DNA of 47,597 nt, taken from positions 1-47,597 of the forward strand of contig SVEF01000019.1 in NCBI GenBank assembly GCA_015057585.1, in the 5' to 3' direction. The notes under the pieces were generated by a model. It was not told where the DNA came from and did not search any database. It saw nothing but the letters and a program-made list of their open reading frames with translations. Below, one piece after another: positions 42,148-47,597 of the stretch (the first letter of the stretch is position 1; every line of letters starts with the position of its first letter). Source of the stretch: Lachnospiraceae bacterium (GTDB lineage Bacteria; Bacillota; Clostridia; Lachnospirales; Lachnospiraceae). The translations under genes were made by a program, and so were the position numbers.

Positions 42148-42846
42148 TTATTTGTTTAATGTAATAACAAGAAACTCTACACCATGTAATACTTCTTTGG
42201 TCAGCACACCCGCAGCCTTTTCCTTTGCAAAGTCCTCCTCCGGACGATTCAGCGATAAAATCAGCCTTGTGTATCCACCTTTTCCGACTTTATCGGCCTC
42301 TTCATATGCTATTGCCTCATCCTTTAAAATCCTTGCAAGAATCTCCGGCTCACAATCGGTAGAATCTAAAATCAAATTATAATTGGAATAGTTAAAATAT
42401 TCGATTCCATAAATCTCTTTATATCTGGCGTCTTCTGTTTCCGCGCGCTTCTTTAATTTCTGCTTGGCATCCTCCAGAGACACATAATTTTCCACACTGC
42501 CTCTCGTTGCATCTGCCTTTACCCTCTCTGCTGCCACATCCAGACTCACTGATAAAAACACCTTGAACGACTTCTCCACAAAATTCCATGCGAGACGAGA
42601 ATCAAATAAAATGCTCTTATCCGGATTTTCTCTCGAAATCCTAGCCGTCGTGTCGTCTATTTCATGATCGTATTTATGGTCTTGTCCCATCAGATTGTTC
42701 ATCTCAAGCACGCTGAGTCCATGCTGCTTTGCAATCTCACGGATTACCTTCCCTGTGGAAAAAATTTCATAACCGTACTCTTCTTCCAGAATCCTACTTA
42801 AAGTAGACTTTCCGCTTCCTAAATTTCCTGTCAATGTAATATGCAT
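42148..42846 (-). CDS. Cytidylate kinase-like P-loop protein
   Basis: 232 residues from the ATG at 42846, five bases after GGAG; upstream frame codons are rejected because the P-loop sits directly behind this start. Walker A is LTGNLGSGKST (about 5-15). FSTGKVIREIA, DHEIDDTTARI and ILFDSRLAWNFV resemble the AAA-type/archaeal-type cytidylate kinases. A C-terminal extension of about 55 residues (from about 175) is extra. It may phosphorylate CMP or another small substrate, but the true acceptor is uncertain. It is followed by the Thr/Pro-stalk lipoprotein gene. Confidence 0.75.
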   Translation of the reverse strand: MHITLTGNLGSGKSTLSRILEEEYGYEIFSTGKVIREIAKQHGLSVLEMNNLMGQDHKYDHEIDDTTARISRENPDKSILFDSRLAWNFVEKSFKVFLSVSLDVAAERVKADATRGSVENYVSLEDAKQKLKKRAETEDARYKEIYGIEYFNYSNYNLILDSTDCEPEILARILKDEAIAYEEADKVGKGGYTRLILSLNRPEEDFAKEKAAGVLTKEVLHGVEFLVITLNK

Positions 42847-42950
42847 ATTCTCTCCAGCCTTTCTTACATTCTTTCGTGTCTTTCCTTTAATCTTACTGCT
42901 TTTTTCAGTCACTTGCAAGTCTCACTTCAACATTTTTTCATTTCATTTCG

Positions 42951-42979
42951 TTTACAAAAGCATTCCCTCATGCTATAGT
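42951..42979 (+). promoter_or_regulatory. Promoter of the VanZ-family gene
   Basis: TTTACA (42951-42956), a 17-base spacer and TATAGT (42974-42979) with a TGC extension. Confidence 0.7.
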
Positions 42980-43057
42980 AGAAAAAACCATACATATTGT
43001 TATCCCTACAGTACATACTACAACTAACGTTTCCTATCTTCTACCGGGAGGAGTTCT

Positions 43058-43567
43058 ATGAAGCCATGGCCTTTTATAAAAAAAACATATGTAAAGGTAC
43101 TTTCTGTAATTCCGGCGTTGCTTCTATTAAGCTTTATTTTTGGTTTTTCCGCTCAGACAGGCGAAGACTCCGGTTCTCTGAGTTTTCATCTTAGTCTGTT
43201 TCTTGTCCGGTTATTTTCCCCCATTTTTCCTGCCGCAGATACAAACGAACTTCTGATTGCGAGGGCAGAAGCCATTCATCTATTGATTCGCAAACTGGCG
43301 CACATTACTGAATTTTTTCTGCTCATGCTATCCATTTATCTTCCCATCCATACCTTTAGAAAGAATACCTCCTCTTTTTACGGACGGATTGTCCTTTGCT
43401 TTTGCCTCTCCGTTCTTTGCGCCTTTTTCGATGAATTTCATCAATCTTTTGTTGACGGCCGAAGCGGCAACCTCCCGGATGTCCTCATTGACTCTATCGG
43501 TATTCTCCTTGCCTCAATTCTTCTTATTTTATCCTATCATAACAAAGGAAAGCGTGCAGCCCGCTAA
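43058..43567 (+). CDS. VanZ-family membrane protein
   Basis: 169 residues with four membrane helices. The family landmarks are FGFSAQTG near the N terminus, RKLAHITEFFLL in the middle and FDEFHQSFVDGRSGNLPDVLIDSIGILL in the last third. VanZ of glycopeptide-resistance operons lowers teicoplanin binding; chromosomal relatives have no settled role. No van genes are nearby, so resistance should not be inferred. The RBS is GGGAGGAG. The terminator stem begins inside its last codons. Confidence 0.9.
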   Translation: MKPWPFIKKTYVKVLSVIPALLLLSFIFGFSAQTGEDSGSLSFHLSLFLVRLFSPIFPAADTNELLIARAEAIHLLIRKLAHITEFFLLMLSIYLPIHTFRKNTSSFYGRIVLCFCLSVLCAFFDEFHQSFVDGRSGNLPDVLIDSIGILLASILLILSYHNKGKRAAR

Positions 43568-43600
43568 GTTCATTTTAAACCGTCGGGTCACACGCTTTTT
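43549..43600 (+). terminator. Terminator of the VanZ-family gene
   Basis: AAAGCGTG(C)AGCCCG (from 43549) pairs imperfectly with CGGGTCACACGCTTT, ending in a T-run. Its left arm overlaps the VanZ stop codon and its right end lies three bases from the end of the convergent transporter gene. Confidence 0.7.
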
Positions 43601-43602
43601 CT

Positions 43603-45420
43603 TTACTTTGTAATGCTCTCTTTCTTGGTCAGCGGAGCAATTGCATATTTTTCTTTGTATTCCTCATACAAGGTATCATAATCCCTGCTGTTTCTATGAA
43701 CCTGATGCAGGTAACTATGCAAATCCAAGGTTGCGTGCTCAGACATCTCAATCAGACAGCTTGCAACATTGGAACAGTGGTCCGATACTCTCTCCAAATT
43801 GGTCAAAATATCAGATAAAACAAAGCCTGGCTCAATTGCACACTCTACCTTCTGCAAACGCATAATGTGACGCAAACGAATCTGCTCCTTTAAATAGTCC
43901 ACTACCTGCTCTAACGGCTCTACCATATGAGCCTTTTCCATGTCTTTTTCCACAAAAGCTTCTTCCGTAATCCAGACAATTTCACGAATCGCCGCATACA
44001 TGGTTTTCAGTTCTTGTGCTGCCGCATCCGAAAACTCGATTGCTTTATCCTTTAATTCCTCTGCAGAATCTATTACGTTTACGGCATGGTCAGAGATTCG
44101 CTCAAAATCACCGATCATGTAGAGAAGTTTGGTTACCTCTCTGCTATCTTCCTCATCCATGCTTCTGGTAGAAAGCTTTACCAGATAAGAGCCCAGGGCA
44201 TCCTCATAAACATCTACCCTATCCTCTAACTCGCGAATTTTCGCAGCTTTTTTCTCATCGTATTCGTCTAATAACTCTATTGCATAATTGATTGCCATTG
44301 ATGATAATCTTGCCATCTCATCTGCAACTTCATAGCTCCTTTCAATGGCAACTGACGGAGTGTCCAAAAGACGCTCGTCCAGCATATCGGTAAAACTATC
44401 CCCCTTGCTGTCATTTCCTTTAATTGTCATATAAGCCAACTTCTCAAGAAGCTTCGCAAATGGCATCAAAAAGGTTACAGAGAAAATCTTAAAAATTGTG
44501 TGTACTGCAGCGATCCCCCACATATCGATCGTGGTCGTTTCTGCAAATCCAAACAAACTAAACGTTCCGGTCACTCCTAAAAGACTGCCCACGAGATAAT
44601 AGCATCCCATCCAAAGTGCAACACCGATAATATTGAAGTATAAATGAACCAGCGCTGCACGTCGACCATTTTTATTTGCGCTGATTGCTGAAAGCATCGC
44701 CGTTACACAAGTACCGATATTCTGACCCATGATAATCGGCATTGCGGCACTGTACGTGATTGCTCCGGTGCTGGACAAAGCCTGTAAAATACCAACAGAA
44801 GCGGAGGATGACTGCACCACTGCCGTCAATACCGTTCCGGCCAGAATACCCAAAAGAGGATTATTAAATAGAAGCAAAATCTGTTGGAATTCCGGACTTT
44901 CCTTTAATCCGCTTACTGCTCCCGACATCGTATCCATACCCACCATCAGAACAGCGAATCCGAGCAAAATGGTTCCGACATCTTTTTTCTTATCGCTCTT
45001 TGCAAACATCAGCAGGCAGATACCAATCAACGCCAGGATCGGCATCCAGGCATCCGGCTTTAACCAATTCAGCCATTCCGTCGCATCGGCACCACCGGAA
45101 ATTCCATTCAACGCAGTAATCCAGGAAGTAACCGCCGTACCAACGTTGGCCCCCATGATAACCCCTACCGCCTGCTCCAGCAACATAGTACCTGAGTTTA
45201 CAAAACCAACCACCATGACCGTCGTTGCCGAAGACGACTGGATAATGGCGGTCACTCCAAGTCCCAGAAAAAAGCCTTTATATTTGTTTGAAGTTAAATT
45301 TCCTAAAATGGTCTTTAACTTCCGTCCCGCACTTTTCTTCAGTGCATCACCCATGACATCCATTCCGTAAAGGAACAAAGCCAAGCCACAAACAAGCGTC
45401 AACACGTCAAATAAATCCAT
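43603..45420 (-). CDS. Na+/phosphate cotransporter with C-terminal PhoU-like domain
   Basis: 605 residues. The first about 330 residues hold two inverted repeats of the NptA/PNaS family, each with a QSSSAT/QSSSAS motif (VTAIIQSSSATTVMVVGF and LTAVVQSSSASVGILQAL) that forms the ion and phosphate site in the membrane. Residues about 350-590 are helical and PhoU-like (EMARLSSMAINYAIELL, MIGDFERISDHAVNVIDSAEEL, LTNLERVSDHCSNVA, with the ERxSDH metal motifs). Import or gating of phosphate is expected. The start at 45420 is backed by AGGAGAG. No pst or pho regulator is adjacent. Confidence 0.95.
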   Translation of the reverse strand: MDLFDVLTLVCGLALFLYGMDVMGDALKKSAGRKLKTILGNLTSNKYKGFFLGLGVTAIIQSSSATTVMVVGFVNSGTMLLEQAVGVIMGANVGTAVTSWITALNGISGGADATEWLNWLKPDAWMPILALIGICLLMFAKSDKKKDVGTILLGFAVLMVGMDTMSGAVSGLKESPEFQQILLLFNNPLLGILAGTVLTAVVQSSSASVGILQALSSTGAITYSAAMPIIMGQNIGTCVTAMLSAISANKNGRRAALVHLYFNIIGVALWMGCYYLVGSLLGVTGTFSLFGFAETTTIDMWGIAAVHTIFKIFSVTFLMPFAKLLEKLAYMTIKGNDSKGDSFTDMLDERLLDTPSVAIERSYEVADEMARLSSMAINYAIELLDEYDEKKAAKIRELEDRVDVYEDALGSYLVKLSTRSMDEEDSREVTKLLYMIGDFERISDHAVNVIDSAEELKDKAIEFSDAAAQELKTMYAAIREIVWITEEAFVEKDMEKAHMVEPLEQVVDYLKEQIRLRHIMRLQKVECAIEPGFVLSDILTNLERVSDHCSNVASCLIEMSEHATLDLHSYLHQVHRNSRDYDTLYEEYKEKYAIAPLTKKESITK

Positions 45421-45489
45421 CCCGATTCTCTCCTGTTTTTTCTGTGTAGTTTTTTAGTTTATACACGGTTTGTGCCCGTACACAGCCAT

Positions 45490-45518
45490 AGTATACAATA
45501 AAAATTCCAAAGATACAA
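45490..45518 (-). promoter_or_regulatory. Promoter of the Na/Pi cotransporter gene
   Basis: On the minus strand TTGTAT (45513-45518), a 17-base spacer and TATACT (45490-45495). The leader of about 60 bases contains a GTGTACGGG/ACCGTGTAT-like weak hairpin. Confidence 0.6.
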
Positions 45519-45585
45519 AGGAAATCTCACAATTTTTATAATTTCTTACTATTTCTTAATTTCCTGCCTTTTGGTTATTCCGAAT

Positions 45586-47025
45586 TTACTCTTTGCAATA
45601 TTCCCGATAAGCCTTACGTTTTTCATATAAATAGTCAGAAAAAGAAACATTTGTATCGGCTGCCTCTAGCGGTGCACTTACTTGATTGTTCATGGTAAAC
45701 TTATGTCTTTTGGCATTTCCATACACCTTATCAGGTTTTGTTAGACCTGAATAATTTGCAAACGCGGTTTCATATACCGCATTAAAATGCTCTGTCGTCA
45801 TCCACTTACTGCTTTCGACCTTCGACAGGTACTGTGTAAATTCTTCAACATAAAAACCTCCCCGACAGACTGTATTTACGTAGAGCGGATTCTCCTGCGC
45901 TCTATCCATACTTTCTGCTTTTGTACTAAACGGATCAATGTCCGTCATAGCATTTCCGAGAGGATTCCAATCTTTTGTCAACCCAAATACCCTGTCCACA
46001 TCATAGGGAATAAAAATCGCCTTTCCCGAACTTTTCAAAAAATAAATATAATAATTATTGTAATTATTCCTCATATCGTCCGGGTTTCCCGAAAAGTAGG
46101 AAACTGCCTCAAATGCCATAAAATTCTCCATATCAACAACCTCTGCGATTTCCTCTTTTGTTACCCCTTTACGGTTTAATACCGCCAAAAGATTCTTCAT
46201 TGCTGCGTGCCGGGAGTCCGATTTGTTTGTCTTTAAATCATAATTATAAAACTTTCCTTTCTCTTCATCTTCAATCCCAACCGTACAGTAGCCGGTCAGA
46301 TTAGCCCCGATTCTCGACCATCCGCATTTATACAAATCTCCCCCTCTGTCTGCTTTTGCCACATATTTTTCAATAAAAATTTTATCAACAGGTTCACAGA
46401 TTGTAAAAACGCCCTGATATTGCCCTGCCACTTTCATGGTTGTTAAATTGATATGCGGTGCCAAAACCCCAAAATCGCGATACATCTCATATGCATAATA
46501 TTCCCGGATATAGGTGCTATCATCATTTTTATTCCAACGCAATTCCAACTTTTCCAGCGTGGCAAATGTCCGTTCACCAAAATCCACTTTAAAATGAATA
46601 AGATTATACTGTCCTTGGTCTTTTTCGTAGAAATCGGTTCTTGAAGTATTTCCCTTCATACGAATTCCAACCTGTTCTATTACATAAGTGTTTTTGTCTT
46701 TCTTTGTCTCTATTGTAACCCGCAAATCTGCTTCTCTGTATATTGGAGATTTGGACCCTTTTCTTTCATACTCCTCATAATCTTTCTGTAATTGTTGCAA
46801 TACCTCATCTGTAACATCAATTTCCACTGAAATTTTATTACCGATGTCAAATAATTGTGTGTATATCGTTTCCTCACTATACGGCAACATGTCGCTTCCT
46901 ACATAATAGAGTTTCCCTGTCGCTTCATCTTCTTGATTCTGATACGCCTCTGTAGAGGATTCCCCACATCCGACAAGCAACAATATCCCTGTTACCATAA
47001 ATATCTTTAACCAAATTTTTTTCAT
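45586..47025 (-). CDS. CotH-family protein kinase-like lipoprotein
   Basis: 479 residues from the ATG at 47025 (AAGGTGGAG eight bases upstream). The upstream in-frame extension reads through tRNA-like debris and is rejected. A lipoprotein signal ends L-V-G-C (Cys20). There is no long Thr/Pro stalk, unlike the relative at 205-1857. CotH landmarks: VGIRMKGNTSRTDFY, LELRWNKNDDSTYIREYYAYEMYRDFG, GVFTICEPVDKIFIEKY, GNPDDMRNNYNNYYIY and IPYDVDRVFGL (the metal-binding DxD-like end). It probably acts on the outer membrane face. No clear terminator follows. Confidence 0.87.
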   Translation of the reverse strand: MKKIWLKIFMVTGILLLVGCGESSTEAYQNQEDEATGKLYYVGSDMLPYSEETIYTQLFDIGNKISVEIDVTDEVLQQLQKDYEEYERKGSKSPIYREADLRVTIETKKDKNTYVIEQVGIRMKGNTSRTDFYEKDQGQYNLIHFKVDFGERTFATLEKLELRWNKNDDSTYIREYYAYEMYRDFGVLAPHINLTTMKVAGQYQGVFTICEPVDKIFIEKYVAKADRGGDLYKCGWSRIGANLTGYCTVGIEDEEKGKFYNYDLKTNKSDSRHAAMKNLLAVLNRKGVTKEEIAEVVDMENFMAFEAVSYFSGNPDDMRNNYNNYYIYFLKSSGKAIFIPYDVDRVFGLTKDWNPLGNAMTDIDPFSTKAESMDRAQENPLYVNTVCRGGFYVEEFTQYLSKVESSKWMTTEHFNAVYETAFANYSGLTKPDKVYGNAKRHKFTMNNQVSAPLEAADTNVSFSDYLYEKRKAYREYCKE

Positions 47026-47087
47026 TCGCTTCTCCACCTTTTGATTTTTTTCTATTGTACCATAAGTTATGACTTCATTCAAATCTG

Positions 47088-47132
47088 GTGTCTTCTTTCG
47101 CCTAACGGCTGGCGACAACCAGATTTGAACTG
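47088..47132 (-). repeat. tRNA-Cys 3'-end fragment forming a long hairpin
   Basis: Bases 47111-47132 repeat the T arm and 3' acceptor strand of the tRNA-Cys gene (22 of 22, same orientation as 47204-47225). An inverted copy of the T-arm core (TTCAAATCTGGT) lies at about 47088-47099. The two form a hairpin of at least 12 base pairs. A further repeat, atctggtgtcttctt, is at about 47092 and 47141. Confidence 0.75.
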
Positions 47133-47158
47133 TGTGCAACATCTGGTGTCTTCTTGTA

Positions 47159-47200
47159 ACGAAAAAGAACACACTCGTGTGTGAGTGTGTTCTTTTTCGT
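47159..47200. terminator. Terminator of the rRNA-tRNA operon, symmetrical
   Basis: A perfect 17-base-pair stem (47159-47175 with 47184-47200) contains an A5 run on one side and T5 on the other. It lies two bases after the tRNA-Cys gene in the direction of transcription (minus). Confidence 0.88.
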
Positions 47201-47202
47201 TA

Positions 47203-47273
47203 AGGCGACAACCAGATTTGAACTGGTGATGACGGTGTTGCAGACCGGAGCCTTACCACTTGGCTATGTCGCC
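47203..47273 (-). tRNA. tRNA-Cys (anticodon GCA)
   Basis: On the minus strand the acceptor stem GGCGACA pairs with TGTCGCC. The anticodon loop CTGCAAC carries GCA. The T loop is TTCAAAT. The CCA is not encoded. It is co-transcribed behind tRNA-Asn in the tail of an rRNA operon. Confidence 0.95.
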
Positions 47274-47301
47274 GTATGAAATTTTCATATGAAATGAAAA
47301 A

Positions 47302-47373
47302 CTCCCCGAGTTGGGCTCGAACCAACAACCCCACGGTTAACAGCCGTGTGCTCTACCATTGAGCTATCGAGGA
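47302..47373 (-). tRNA. tRNA-Asn (anticodon GUU)
   Basis: On the minus strand the acceptor TCCTCGA pairs with TCGGGGA, with one G-U. The anticodon loop CTGTTAA carries GTT. The T loop is TTCGAGC. Discriminator G, no encoded CCA. It lies 116 bases downstream of the 23S rRNA 3' end. Confidence 0.95.
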
Positions 47374-47489
47374 ATATACCTATAAGGATATTCCTTTCGT
47401 CCTATCCTTATCAAATGTATCTTATACTATATTATATGATACATTCAAAACTATATACCGAAAATATTTTCCAAACAAACAGACCATAT

Positions 47490-47597
47490 GGTTAAGCCCT
47501 CGACCTATTAGTATGGGTCAGCTACATGCATTACTGCACTTCCACCTCCCACCTATCAACCTTGTAGTCTTCAAGGGGTCTTACTAGCTTATGCTAT
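47490..47597 (-). rRNA. rrl: 23S ribosomal RNA, 3' end (partial)
   Basis: On the minus strand the sequence ends with ACTAATAGGTCGAGGGCTTAACC, preceded by GGTTGATAGG, the standard 3' end of bacterial 23S rRNA. The 5' part lies beyond the window. The 116-base spacer to tRNA-Asn contains processing-type stems (ATAAGGATA/TATCCTTAT, TGTATC/GATACA) but no 5S rRNA sequence. Confidence 0.95.

Noticed and set aside
43058-43567. Glycopeptide resistance locus
   Set aside because: A lone VanZ-family gene without vanA/B, H, X, R or S is common in clostridia and is no evidence of resistance.
47026-47172. A 49-codon N-terminal extension of the second CotH-like protein
   Set aside because: It reads tRNA-derived repeats and lies before the lipoprotein signal.

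Overview
The window looks like part of a Clostridia chromosome, most likely from a gut Lachnospiraceae member. The evidence is the mix of AT-rich promoters and strong AGGAGG ribosome binding sites, tRNA genes without an encoded CCA, a large Firmicutes-type SRP RNA, SAM and preQ1 riboswitches, lipoproteins with Thr/Pro-rich (TPTPTN, PTATPEP) stalks, CotH-like kinases and plant polysaccharide enzymes. The species cannot be fixed from the sequence alone. Nothing marks the region as phage or conjugative. It reads as core chromosome with a few unexplained palindromic elements.

Layout. 1-4.2 kb: start of a fucose/arabinose-isomerase-like gene, a CotH-family lipoprotein, tRNA-Gln, deoB and a PAP2 membrane phosphatase. 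4.2-8.6 kb: probable operon of a YwmB-like protein, a large membrane-anchored propeller protein with a degenerate C39-like tail, and a family 2 glycosyltransferase. 8.7-11 kb: queT under a preQ1 riboswitch, a secreted double-LysM protein and a 154-bp inverted-repeat element. 11-14 kb: GH51 arabinofuranosidase and a membrane-anchored EEP-family hydrolase. 14.1-14.6 kb: a roughly 434-bp imperfect palindrome. 14.6-22.1 kb: asnS, then a signalling operon (histidine kinase, response regulator, LiaF-like protein, PAS-GGDEF-GAF-GGDEF-EAL protein). 22.2-24.8 kb: SAM riboswitch, metK and an HD-GYP protein. 24.8-27.2 kb: murA, shikimate kinase and a small Ig-like protein.

27.2-35.4 kb is a tightly packed minus-strand cluster running tatD, rsmA, GNAT, tadA, a protein with a degenerate cyclic-nucleotide-binding fold, an ABC ATPase without a permease, and a TPR protein with a P-loop domain. 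It lies just downstream of the SRP RNA gene. 35.4-45.4 kb: cytosolic pectin methylesterase, NrdG2-like radical SAM protein, an unknown protein, an ABC-F ATPase, an AI-2E/YtvI-type membrane protein, a Thr/Pro-stalk lipoprotein, a cytidylate-kinase-like protein, VanZ and a Na/Pi cotransporter. 45.5-47.6 kb: a second CotH-like lipoprotein, tRNA-Cys, tRNA-Asn and the 3' end of a 23S rRNA gene.

How the genes fit together. Cyclic-di-GMP turnover appears twice (GGDEF/EAL and HD-GYP). Envelope functions recur: MurA, LysM, YwmB, VanZ, PAP2, GT2, a LiaF-like protein and CotH-like lipoproteins. Pectin and arabinan side-chain metabolism is represented by GH51 and a signal-less CE8 enzyme. Housekeeping translation genes are asnS, tadA, rsmA, tRNAs and rRNA. 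The best candidates for something undescribed are the 434-bp palindrome, whose two arms keep small hairpins at matching positions despite different sequences; the 154-bp perfect-ended inverted repeat; and the three-gene set at 27.2-32.0 kb (cNMP-fold protein, orphan ABC ATPase, TPR P-loop protein).
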